Source: Bacilli bacterium
GTDB taxonomy: Bacteria > Bacillota_I > Bacilli_A > RFN20 > DUOF01
Direction: 5' to 3'
DNA: 64,000 nt
Assembly (NCBI GenBank): GCA_017517765.1
Contig: JAFWYE010000009.1
Coordinates: 62,001 to 126,000 of the forward strand
Positions 56,837-64,000 of this stretch are shown in pieces (within the stretch, counting starts at the first letter, position 1; every line of letters starts with the position of its first letter). The notes under the pieces were generated by a model, which was given only the letters and a program-made list of their open reading frames with translations, did no database searches and was not told where the DNA came from. A program made the position numbers and the translations under genes.

Positions 56837-57501
56837 CTTATTATCTCTCCTTTACTATCTATCAAATAAAACACTCCATGATTAGAAATATTAAAAGATT
56901 TAGATAGATTCCTTAAACTATCTCTAACACTCCCTGGAAATGCATAATCATAACTATCTAAACTCTTATCATAACTATGATTAATATGTACTATTACATC
57001 TACCTTTTTATTTTCAAATAAAGTAGCTAGCAAAGGTGCATTAAGACTAGCTTTTTTATCTTTAACACTCACTATTTTATTTAAATGATCAACATAATTA
57101 ACATAAGCATAATCACTTAAATCTTCTTTGCCCCTTATAGTAGTAATAAACCCATCATTTACTCTAACTGCTACACTCCCAAATAAATACTTATCACCAT
57201 AAACTTCGCTAGTTATCTCTTCTTTAAATTTCTCTAAATAACTATAATATTTATTTAAATCTTCTTTGTTTACTTTATGTATATCCTCTTTAATACTTTT
57301 ATAGTAAATATCCTCTTTTGCTTCATTTATAAATCTTTCTAAATTACTTATTTCAATTAAGCTTTTTTCTTTAGTTAAACACACATATTTATTATCTTTT
57401 CTAATAATCACAAACTGATATTTACTTTCTAGAAGTTCCTTATAAATAGAGTCAATTTCCTCTTTTATATCACTTACTTTTTTCACTAAATATTTAATCA
57501 T
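56833..57501 (-). CDS. Class II aldolase/adducin-like domain protein
   Basis: Residues ~1-100 are helical and charged and unfamiliar. Residues ~100-222 resemble class II aldolases (GSVAVRV..GFITTIRGKEDL, then ASLNAPLLATLFENKKVDVIV and HINHS in place of the zinc-binding HxH pair, and NISNHGVFYL near the end). The zinc site seems altered, so aldolase activity is doubtful. 8-nt overlap (ATGATTAA) with coaB. Its steady link to coaB and coaC suggests a role with pantothenate-derived compounds, by context only. Confidence 0.55.
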   Translation of the reverse strand: MIKYLVKKVSDIKEEIDSIYKELLESKYQFVIIRKDNKYVCLTKEKSLIEISNLERFINEAKEDIYYKSIKEDIHKVNKEDLNKYYSYLEKFKEEITSEVYGDKYLFGSVAVRVNDGFITTIRGKEDLSDYAYVNYVDHLNKIVSVKDKKASLNAPLLATLFENKKVDVIVHINHSYDKSLDSYDYAFPGSVRDSLRNLSKSFNISNHGVFYLIDSKGEIIR

Positions 57502-58204
57502 AATTAAGCATCACCTTTACTAACTTAATAGCAATACCCTCTTTAGAACTAACCTTTAAACAATTCTCTTTCTCCTTTATTAAATAACCCACATGATTAC
57601 CTTTTCTAATCGAATCTAAATCATTAGCTAAAACTAAATCACATTTATTTTTAACCTTCAAGTTATATGCTACATCAATTAACTTTTCCTCACTTACATT
57701 ATCTAATAATTTAAAACCCACTAGATATGTACTAGGACTAATATTTTTAATCATTTCAATAACTTTTGGAGTTCTTTTTAACTTGATAAAAAGGTTATCT
57801 TCATAGGAAGAAATTTTAGAGTCTCTATCTATAAAAAGTGAATTGTAATCGCCATTTTCTAAGTACTTCTTATATTTACTTTCATTAGTAACATACTCCA
57901 CTGTATAATCACTAACAGCCATCGAATGAATAAAATAATCTATCTTATATTTACTTAATAATTCCCTTGTTACATTCACTAAATCATTTGTATCTTCAAT
58001 CTCTATAATCTCTACATTTTCTTTGTCACTTGGCTTAAATGATTTTTTAGAACAAACATAAAATATCTTATATTCTTCATTTATTAATTCACTTATTTTA
58101 TCACCAATCATACTCCCAAGTTTTCCTGAAGAACTATTAGTAATCTTTCTAACATTATCTATTCTCTCACTAGTCCCTCCAGCTGTTATTACTATATTAA
58201 TCAT
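57494..58204 (-). CDS. coaB: Phosphopantothenate-cysteine ligase, single-domain CoaB
   Basis: INIVITAGGTSERIDNVRKI is the CoaB nucleotide region, TNSSSGKLG the conserved 'NxSSGxxG' stretch, IHSMAVSDYTV the phosphopantothenate site, and KLKRTPKVIEMIK plus LVLANDL the C-terminal landmarks. As in streptococci and enterococci the ligase is separate from the decarboxylase. Start ATG 58204 (GAGGTGA, 5-nt spacer) gives 236 residues and an 8-nt overlap (ATGATTAA) with coaC; GTG 58213 is rejected. Confidence 0.92.
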   Translation of the reverse strand: MINIVITAGGTSERIDNVRKITNSSSGKLGSMIGDKISELINEEYKIFYVCSKKSFKPSDKENVEIIEIEDTNDLVNVTRELLSKYKIDYFIHSMAVSDYTVEYVTNESKYKKYLENGDYNSLFIDRDSKISSYEDNLFIKLKRTPKVIEMIKNISPSTYLVGFKLLDNVSEEKLIDVAYNLKVKNKCDLVLANDLDSIRKGNHVGYLIKEKENCLKVSSKEGIAIKLVKVMLNYD

Positions 58205-58754
58205 TATTATCACCTCTTAATACACTTTCTAAATAGTTAAATATAACTTCCTTTTTAGCTAACTTCCCTTTACCTATATATCCACATGCTAAATTACCTG
58301 TATCTGGTTCTATAAATTTATATCCAAATTCTTTTAGTTTTCTAATATTATCCTGAACTATCAAATTACTATACATATTATCATTCATCGCTGGAGCTAT
58401 AACTACTTGTGCTTTAGTAGCAATTAAAGTGGTAGTTAGCATATCATCTGCTATACCATTTGCTAGTTTTCCAATAACATTAGCACTACATGGCGCCACT
58501 AAAACAATATCTGCATTTCTAGCTAAAGAAATATGTCTAACCTCCTCTTCATATTCTCCATCAAACATTTCTACATAAACTTTATTTTTTGATAATGTTT
58601 CTAATGTTAAAGCAGTAATAAACTTAGTAGCATTTTTACTCATAATCACATTTACATTAGCTCCCTTATGTTTTAAAGCACTAACTATATCACACACTTT
58701 ATATGCCGATATTCCACCTGTTACACCTATTAAAATATTTTTATTCTTAAACAT
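58197..58754 (-). CDS. coaC: Phosphopantothenoylcysteine decarboxylase CoaC
   Basis: Flavoprotein that decarboxylates 4'-phosphopantothenoyl-cysteine in coenzyme A synthesis. ILIGVTGGISAYKV, VAPCSANVIGKLANGIADD, APAMNDNMY and the substrate-clamp cysteine in LACGYIGKGKL are all present. 185 residues. First gene of its operon, divergent from lysR. Confidence 0.95.
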   Translation of the reverse strand: MFKNKNILIGVTGGISAYKVCDIVSALKHKGANVNVIMSKNATKFITALTLETLSKNKVYVEMFDGEYEEEVRHISLARNADIVLVAPCSANVIGKLANGIADDMLTTTLIATKAQVVIAPAMNDNMYSNLIVQDNIRKLKEFGYKFIEPDTGNLACGYIGKGKLAKKEVIFNYLESVLRGDNND

Positions 58755-58776
58755 ATTATCATCCCCTTACACTCTA

Positions 58777-58805
58777 ATTTTATGAGGTTTAGATTGATAA
58801 GTAAA
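58777..58805 (-). promoter_or_regulatory. Promoter of the coaC operon
   Basis: Minus strand TTTACT (58800-58805), 17-nt spacer, TAAAAT (58777-58782). It overlaps face to face with the lysR promoter. Confidence 0.5.
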
Positions 58806-58831
58806 ATATATAAATGTTATGATATTCATAA
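58794..58831 (+). promoter_or_regulatory. lysR promoter with LysR-type palindrome
   Basis: TTGATA (58794-58799), 18-nt spacer, extended -10 TG-T-TATGAT (58818-58823). The palindrome TTATGA-TAT-TCATAA (58817-58831) covers the -10 and contains the T-N11-A pattern of LysR boxes, which suggests autorepression and possibly control of the divergent coaC operon. Confidence 0.6.
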
Positions 58832-58843
58832 GAGGTGCTTATA

Positions 58844-59725
58844 ATGAATATTGACTTAGATTTATATAAAATATTTTACACAGTAGCCAAACATAAACAT
58901 ATGACTAGAGCAAGCGAAGAATTACATATATCTCAACCCGCTATATCTCAAAGCATAAAGAAACTCGAAGATCAACTTGGAGGAACTTTATTTATTCGTA
59001 GCAACAAGGGAATGGAATTAACTAGTGAAGGAGAAATGTTTTTTGATTATATTAAAGGGGCACTAGAACTAATTAATAATGCTGAAAATGAATTCACTTC
59101 TTTTAAAAATCTAGATAAAGGTGATATAAAAATTGGTTGTTCTTCAACACTTACTAAACTAGTTTTACTAGAGGCCACAAATAAGTTTCATCAAGACTAT
59201 CCTGGCATCAATATTACTATTACAAATGATTTAACTAGTAACCTTATAACCAGCTTAAAGATGGGAAAATTAGATATTGTTATCTTTAATGAAAGTAATA
59301 TAAAAGAGACTAACTTATCACTTGTCAAAATAAAAGAATTAAAACAAGGATTCATCTATAATCCAATATACTTTAATGATAATATTTCCTCATTTAGTGA
59401 GCTTAACAAGTACCCACTTATCCTTCAAAAACCTGAATCTAATTCAAGAAAACTATTAGATTATATAGCCATGAAACACGAAATTAAACTAATACCAAAA
59501 ATGGAAGTAGTAAGCCAAGACTTAATAACTGAATTCACAAATATTGGATTAGGAATAGGCTATTCAATTATTGATTTAGCTAATCTTAATTATCCAAATT
59601 TAAAAGAATTAAAAATAAATAAAACTCTCCCAAAAATAAATGTATATCTAGCTAGCAATAAATCTATATCACTAACATTTGCAAGCAAGAAATTTATTGA
59701 ATATCTAAAGCAATTCAACATATAA
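58844..59725 (+). CDS. LysR-family transcriptional regulator
   Basis: N-terminal winged helix-turn-helix (LYKIFYTVAKHKHMTRASEE, HISQPAISQSIKKLED) and a ~200-residue periplasmic-binding-type effector domain (IGCSSTLTKLVLLEA..., TEFTNIGLGIGYSI). CysL/CbbR-like in pattern, effector unknown. Start ATG 58844, 6 nt after GAGGTG. 293 residues. Divergent from coaC. Confidence 0.92.
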   Translation: MNIDLDLYKIFYTVAKHKHMTRASEELHISQPAISQSIKKLEDQLGGTLFIRSNKGMELTSEGEMFFDYIKGALELINNAENEFTSFKNLDKGDIKIGCSSTLTKLVLLEATNKFHQDYPGINITITNDLTSNLITSLKMGKLDIVIFNESNIKETNLSLVKIKELKQGFIYNPIYFNDNISSFSELNKYPLILQKPESNSRKLLDYIAMKHEIKLIPKMEVVSQDLITEFTNIGLGIGYSIIDLANLNYPNLKELKINKTLPKINVYLASNKSISLTFASKKFIEYLKQFNI

Positions 59726-59760
59726 AAAAAGCCAAAAGGTTTTATCCTATTGGCTTTTTA
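59725..59760. terminator. Bidirectional terminator (lysR / galT)
   Basis: AAAAAGCCAA / TTGGCTTTTT with inner GG/CC pairing, A- and T-runs on both sides. Confidence 0.82.
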
Positions 59761-59762
59761 TA

Positions 59763-61241
59763 TTATAAATTTTTTATAGCTTCTTTTAGTATATTAACAT
59801 TATCTCCCTTAAACATTGCACAATCCTCTAAAGCCAGAGTAAATACATCAATTATTGCTTGGCTTACTATCATATCAACATTATCTACAGTCAATGAATC
59901 ACTCTTGATTTGATTAGCAAATTCTTTATGAACCTCTATCTTATCTAATTCCTCTTTAGTTAATTCTTCATTAAGAAGATACTTTCTTACTAGTCTCATT
60001 TCTTCTTTAAGTCTAGATGGTAAAACTGCAAATCCCATTACTTCCATTAATCCAATATTTTCTTTTTTAATATTCCAATATTCTTTTCTTGGATGATATA
60101 AACCTAATGGTCTATCTTCTGTAGTTAAATTATTTCTAAGAGCTATATCTAACTCATACTTATTATTTTTATATCTACAAATAGGAGTAATAGCATTATG
60201 AGGACCATTTTCATCATTAGCTATTATCATTAAATCTTTATTCTCATAATTATCCCAGAATTCAATAATCTTATTTGCTTCAGTAATTATATTTTCCTTA
60301 TTTGCACTCTTTAACCTTATAACATTCATTGGCCAATATAAAATACTATATTCTACATCATTAACATTTTTTAAAAATTCTTCTTTAGCATCTTCCATTG
60401 GTAAATGTGCTCTTCCACCTTGGAAATGATGATGGTTTAAAATAGATCCACCCACTATTGGTAATCCAGCATTAGAACCCATAAAATAATGTGGGAATTG
60501 ACTAACAAAATCCATTATTTCTCTTACTGCATTTATATCAACTTTCATATTAGAATGCTCATCTTTAAAACATATTGTGTGCTCATTGTAATATGAATAT
60601 GGAGAATATTGCATATAGAATTTTTCATTATTAAGAGTAACTGGAACAAATCTTAAATTTTGTCTTGCTGGGAAGTTTAATCTTCCTCTGTAATTAACAT
60701 TTTCCTTACATAACATACAATTTGGATAATCAACTTTTTTCATATTTAAAAGTTTCTTAATATCATTAGGATCCTTTTCAGGTTTAGACAAATTTATAGC
60801 AACAGCAATTTTTCCATATTTTGTCATTCTAGCAAAAGGAATATCCTTTGCAATTCTTGTAGTTCTTACATAATTAACATCTTTACATAAATCATAAAAA
60901 TAATCTGTAGCCAAAACAGGATTTTGAGCTTTCAAACTTTCAAACTTATTATTAATCATTGAAGGTAAAGGTGTTAAACATCCCATTATTTTAGTATCAA
61001 ATAAATCTCTATTTACTTGAGTATCTTCAATAATGCCATTATCAATTGCATATTTAATCATCTCATCTAAAATGTATGTAACATCTTTAGTATCATCATA
61101 AGTATAATCATTTAATTTATAGTCATCTAAATTAAATACATCTAATAATGCATTCAAAATATATTCTTTATCATCACTTTCATAAATATTTTTCATTTTA
61201 CCATATTGTAACAATCCATTTATTGCTTCATATATAGTCAT
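59763..61241 (-). CDS. galT: UDP-glucose-hexose-1-phosphate uridylyltransferase, class II (Firmicutes type)
   Basis: Class II GalT of about 490 residues: MTIYEAINGLLQYG at the N-terminus, GCLTPLPS, NCMLCKENVNYRGRLNFPAR (Cys pair), VPVTLN, HEH-type HTICFKDEHS and ILNHHHFQGG. It converts galactose-1-phosphate and UDP-glucose to UDP-galactose (Leloir pathway). No galK or galE in this window. ATG with GAGGTGA 4 nt before; TATAAT lies ~15 nt before that. Confidence 0.94.
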   Translation of the reverse strand: MTIYEAINGLLQYGKMKNIYESDDKEYILNALLDVFNLDDYKLNDYTYDDTKDVTYILDEMIKYAIDNGIIEDTQVNRDLFDTKIMGCLTPLPSMINNKFESLKAQNPVLATDYFYDLCKDVNYVRTTRIAKDIPFARMTKYGKIAVAINLSKPEKDPNDIKKLLNMKKVDYPNCMLCKENVNYRGRLNFPARQNLRFVPVTLNNEKFYMQYSPYSYYNEHTICFKDEHSNMKVDINAVREIMDFVSQFPHYFMGSNAGLPIVGGSILNHHHFQGGRAHLPMEDAKEEFLKNVNDVEYSILYWPMNVIRLKSANKENIITEANKIIEFWDNYENKDLMIIANDENGPHNAITPICRYKNNKYELDIALRNNLTTEDRPLGLYHPRKEYWNIKKENIGLMEVMGFAVLPSRLKEEMRLVRKYLLNEELTKEELDKIEVHKEFANQIKSDSLTVDNVDMIVSQAIIDVFTLALEDCAMFKGDNVNILKEAIKNL

Positions 61242-61351
61242 ACAATCACCTCAACTTTATTATAGTATAAGAAAGTAAAAATATTTTATAGTTTCTAAAT
61301 TAATATTTATAAAGTGATAAAAATTATTAAAAGTCTTTTTATAAGTTCATA

Positions 61352-61691
61352 TCACTTACAACAAATTATTTTTGGATAGTTGGCTATAATCTTAAACCCT
61401 ATAACATTATAATCATTTATAAGTCTCATGGCAGACATAATAAAAGCATTAGTCCCAGCCTCCAATATTAGGGAGGGGGGGGTCGAAATCGATCCCTTTA
61501 AATTCTGGATTGTTAATTTTTTCCCATAAGCCAACATATTCCAAAGTAAATCTGTTTCGCAACCAATTCTTAATTACATCTTTAGGCTCCTTTTCATTTT
61601 TAATTCTTGCGATGTCAGTTAATGACACATAATCACCATCGCCAATACCCGTAATACTAATTTCTTTTTCTTTTACTACTATCTTGTCCAT
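61352..61691 (-). pseudogene. Frameshifted and truncated KilA-N domain gene
   Basis: The 5' part (61691 to ~61485) reads GDYVSLTDIARIKNEKEP, DVIKNWLRNR and LGLWEKINNP-like LWEKINNPEFKGIDFD, the KilA-N DNA-binding domain of phages and mobile elements. At a run of eight C (minus strand; G at 61475-61482) the frame changes: the domain continues in another frame as EAGTNAFIMSAMRLI to a stop at 61352, and the rest of the domain is missing. A strong AAGGAGG lies before the ATG. Read as a decaying remnant; slippage at C8 could also restore a frame, but the truncated end argues for decay. Confidence 0.8.
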
Positions 61692-61719
61692 ATCCTTTTC
61701 CTCCTTTTAAGACAAAACT

Positions 61720-61796
61720 TGTAATAAAAAAGGCACACCCAAATTCTAAATATCCCCTTAGATAGGTAATGCCTTGTAATGCTTTATTTTATTACA
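61720..61796. other. Nested inverted-repeat element upstream of the KilA-N remnant
   Basis: Outer arms TGTAATAAAA (61720-61729) and TTTTATTACA (61787-61796); inner GGCA (61732-61735) and TGCC (61770-61773), further CTAA/TTAG pairing inside. On the minus strand the inner hairpin is followed by T6, terminator-like, in the leader of the KilA-N gene. GCATTAC occurs twice in direct repeat. Regulatory leader, or scar of a small mobile element. Confidence 0.45.
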
Positions 61797-61890
61797 CCTA
61801 CGTTTTACAACTTTTTGTGACAAAAAATAACATTTTATATAATTTTATATAAATAAAATTACAATCCTCTTTCCCAAATAATAATATTTA

Positions 61891-61919
61891 TTGATAATAA
61901 ATATAAATTATTTTATAAT
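61891..61919 (+). promoter_or_regulatory. Sigma-A promoter of lysS
   Basis: TTGATA (61891-61896), 17-nt spacer, TATAAT (61914-61919). Transcription would begin near 61926, so the TTG at 61923 cannot be the start codon. No T-box is seen. Confidence 0.8.
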
Positions 61920-61943
61920 TAGTTGGTCAAAGGAGTGAATATA

Positions 61944-63440
61944 ATGGAAGAAGTAGAATTAGACTTAACTGAACAAGAAGCAATAAGAAGGGCTAAGCTT
62001 GATAAATATAAAGAAAAAGGCATAGATCCATTTGGACAAAAATTCGATAGAAATACATGGAGTGAAGATTTAAAAGCTCAATATACTGGATTAACTCATG
62101 AAGAATTGGATGAGAAAAATGTAATAGTTAAAGTAGCTGGTAGAATCATGACTTTAAGAGATATGGGTAAAGTTGCATTTATGCATATTCAAGATAAAAA
62201 AGGAAAGATTCAAATCTATTTAAGAAAAGATGTTTTAGGTGAAGAAACATGGGAAGTATTCAAGCTTGCTGATATTGGTGATATCGTAGGTATTGAAGGA
62301 CAATTAATGGTTACTAAAACTGGTGAATTATCTATTAAAGCTAGCACATATACTCACTTAACTAAAGCTTTAAGACCATTACCTGAAAAGTTCCATGGTC
62401 TTCAAGATAAAGAAGAAGCTAGAAGAAGAAGATATGTAGACTTAATAATGAATGAAGATAGTAAAAGAATCGCTTTTGCTAGACCTAAAATCATAAGAGG
62501 AATTCAACATTACTTAGATAATTTAGGTTTTGTAGAAGTAGAAACTCCTATACTAGATCCAATTCTTGGTGGAGCAAGTGCTAGACCATTTGTAACTCAT
62601 CATAATGCATTAGATATGGATTTCTATTTAAGAATTGCTACTGAATTAAAATTAAAGAGATTAATCGTTGGTGGTATGGAAGGTGTATATGAAATTGGTA
62701 GACTATTCAGAAATGAAGGTATGGATGCTACTCATAACCCAGAATTCACTACAGTAGAAATCTATGAAGCTTATGGAGATTTATCATCTATGATGGATTT
62801 AGCTGAAGGTTTACTTAGAACTTTAGCTAAGGATATAAGAGGAAATGAAGTATTTGATTATCAAGGTAAGACTTTAGATTTATCTAAACCATTTAGAAGA
62901 CTTAGAATGGTAGATGGAATTAAAGAAATTACAGGAATTGATTTTGCTAGCATTACTGATGTAAATGAAGCAATTAAGTTAGCTGAAGAACATGGTATTG
63001 AACTTGGAGAACACGAAAAGAATTATGGACATATTGTTAACTTATTCTTTGAAAAGTATGTAGAAGAAACTCTTATTCAACCTACATTCTTATATGAGTA
63101 TCCAATTGAGGTATCTCCACTTACTAAAAAGAATAAAGTTGATCCTAGATACACAGATAGATTTGAATTATTCATTAATGGTAAAGAGTTTGGTAATGCT
63201 TATACTGAGTTAAATGATCCAATTGATCAAAAAGAAAGATTCATTAACCAATTAAAAGAAAAAGAATTAGGTAATGATGAAGCTAATGATATGGATATAG
63301 ACTTTCTAGAATCTCTAGAATATGGTATGCCTCCTACTGGTGGTATTGGTATTGGTATAGATAGATTAGTTATGTTATTAACTAATACTGATTCTATTAG
63401 AGATGTATTATTATTCCCTCACATGAAGAATAATAAATAA
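61944..63440 (+). CDS. lysS: Lysyl-tRNA synthetase, class II
   Basis: OB-fold anticodon-binding domain (~residues 40-165, with VKVAGRIMTLRDMGKVAF) then the class II catalytic core: motif 1 near FVEVETPILDPILGGASARPF, motif 2 FRNEGMDATHNPEFTTVEIY, motif 3 GIGIGIDRLVMLLTN. 498 residues from ATG 61944, 8 nt after AAAGGAG. Ends before a bidirectional terminator. Confidence 0.97.
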   Translation: MEEVELDLTEQEAIRRAKLDKYKEKGIDPFGQKFDRNTWSEDLKAQYTGLTHEELDEKNVIVKVAGRIMTLRDMGKVAFMHIQDKKGKIQIYLRKDVLGEETWEVFKLADIGDIVGIEGQLMVTKTGELSIKASTYTHLTKALRPLPEKFHGLQDKEEARRRRYVDLIMNEDSKRIAFARPKIIRGIQHYLDNLGFVEVETPILDPILGGASARPFVTHHNALDMDFYLRIATELKLKRLIVGGMEGVYEIGRLFRNEGMDATHNPEFTTVEIYEAYGDLSSMMDLAEGLLRTLAKDIRGNEVFDYQGKTLDLSKPFRRLRMVDGIKEITGIDFASITDVNEAIKLAEEHGIELGEHEKNYGHIVNLFFEKYVEETLIQPTFLYEYPIEVSPLTKKNKVDPRYTDRFELFINGKEFGNAYTELNDPIDQKERFINQLKEKELGNDEANDMDIDFLESLEYGMPPTGGIGIGIDRLVMLLTNTDSIRDVLLFPHMKNNK

Positions 63441-63456
63441 TAACATTTAAATAAAT

Positions 63457-63486
63457 AAAAAAGCTGGAATAAAATCCAGCTTTTTA
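63457..63486. terminator. Bidirectional terminator (lysS / membrane protein)
   Basis: AGCTGGA-ATAAAA-TCCAGCT with A-run and T-run. Confidence 0.85.
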
Positions 63487-63999
63487 TATTTTCACTTTTC
63501 CAGCAAATTCTCTTCTTATTCTTAAAAAACGCACCACTGTTACAATTACAAATAATGCTATAATGCCAGAAACCACACTTCCTACAACTATACTTCCTGT
63601 TGCAAATAAATAATAAATATAGACACCCGCAGGAATAACACCTATTAAAGGTAGTAAATTATAATATATAGGAATGTCCGTTATTCTAGAAAAATCTATA
63701 TAATTAGAAATCTTTATCTTTTTTAAAACATTAGTATCATGACTACAAATAACTTCTTCTTTATCAATAGGAGGCAATATACACTCTACCCCTCTTACCA
63801 TTATCTCCACTTCATTAGAATCCCTAATAATTGTAGCAATCTCACTAAGAGAATATGTAGTAATAGTTTTGGCTCTTCTTGGCATGCCATCTTGCTCATA
63901 TGTAACTATTAAGCGATAAACTCTTTCTTTAAGTTCCGCTTTCACTTCTTTAGCTTTTACTATTCTTCCCTTAACTTGCATATATGGAGTATCTTCGCT
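63484..63999 (-). CDS. Membrane protein, DUF3592-like pattern, cut by window edge
   Basis: A soluble N-terminal part with KGRIVKAKEVKAELKERVYR and LIVTYEQDGMPRRAKT, then two membrane helices (LLPLIGVIPAGVYIYYLF, IVVGSVVSGIIALFVIVTVV) and a basic tail. The first methionine (63981) has no ribosome site, and the frame stays open to the window edge (SEDTPY precedes it), so the start probably lies beyond 64000. The single 'GxVxxxxx...Y' N-terminal pattern recalls DUF3592 proteins; function unknown. Confidence 0.55.
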   Translation of the reverse strand, partial: SEDTPYMQVKGRIVKAKEVKAELKERVYRLIVTYEQDGMPRRAKTITTYSLSEIATIIRDSNEVEIMVRGVECILPPIDKEEVICSHDTNVLKKIKISNYIDFSRITDIPIYYNLLPLIGVIPAGVYIYYLFATGSIVVGSVVSGIIALFVIVTVVRFLRIRREFAGKVKI

Positions 64000-64000
64000 T

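Noticed and set aside
61475..61482. Contingency (phase-variable) switch at the C8 tract
   Set aside because: The downstream frame also ends early and the domain is truncated, so decay is the simpler reading; kept as a finding only for checking.
61800..61943. T-box leader before lysS
   Set aside because: The promoter places the transcript start only ~18 nt before the ATG, and no T-box sequence (GGTGG-type) is visible.

Overview
The window is AT-rich DNA of a low-GC Gram-positive bacterium (Bacillota/Bacilli-like, probably an anaerobic gut lineage related to the Erysipelotrichia/RF39 grouping; the lineage is an inference). Supporting signs are A/T-biased codons, GGAGG-type ribosome sites, sigma-A promoters with TATAAT boxes, the recG-plsX-rnc-ftsY-ylxM-ffh gene order known from Firmicutes, and a GerQ/CotF-type spore-coat cluster that points to an endospore former or a recent descendant of one. 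UGA is a normal stop (e.g. gene at 49792-51819), so this is not the Mycoplasma code. No complete mobile element, CRISPR array or rRNA was seen.

Layout. 1-3947: tail of a DegV-family lipid-binding protein, then a heterodimeric ABC exporter pair. 4017-7025: ntdp-tsaE-tsaB-rimI-tsaD operon (tRNA t6A modification). 7122-30617: one uninterrupted 7831-codon gene for a giant secreted, membrane-anchored protein made of Ig-like modules, 37% of the window. 30787-32739: small spore-coat genes, gerQ and a HAD phosphatase. 32767-39592: a complete niacin-to-NAD salvage operon (pncA, pncB, Nudix ADP-ribose hydrolase, nadE, a PRPP-synthetase-like gene and a NadD-NrtR fusion) whose promoter is covered by a perfect palindrome. 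39733-49205: membrane/TPR protein and the ffh/ftsY/rnc/plsX/recG/fakA/yloU housekeeping operon. 49737-54845: accessory-looking stretch with a three-gene operon that I read as HEPN/nucleotidyltransferase-like, a lipoprotein pair (an intact trypsin-like protease and a paralogue that has lost the catalytic triad), and a membrane protein. 54861-55297: a ~50-nt hairpin transcription unit and tRNA-Gly(GCC). 55296-58754: coaC-coaB with a class II aldolase-like gene, a methyltransferase and a shortened aminotransferase. 58844-64000: LysR regulator, galT, a frameshifted KilA-N gene, lysS and the start of a membrane protein.

How the genes fit together. In the NAD operon every step from nicotinamide to NAD is encoded, PRPP for PncB is supplied by the Prs-like gene, and the Nudix enzyme can remove ADP-ribose, the known effector class of NrtR repressors. 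The repressor itself appears fused to NadD. The NadE glutaminase domain lacks its nucleophilic cysteine, so ammonia use is likely. Genes in this genome are packed with characteristic 4- or 8-nt stop/start overlaps (ATGA, ATGNNTAA), which helped to fix several start codons downstream of the longest reading frame.

Best candidates for something undescribed: the HEPN/MNT-like operon (49792-52425), the NadD-NrtR fusion with its operator, and the giant Ig-like surface protein. All family assignments are by eye from motifs; no database search was run.
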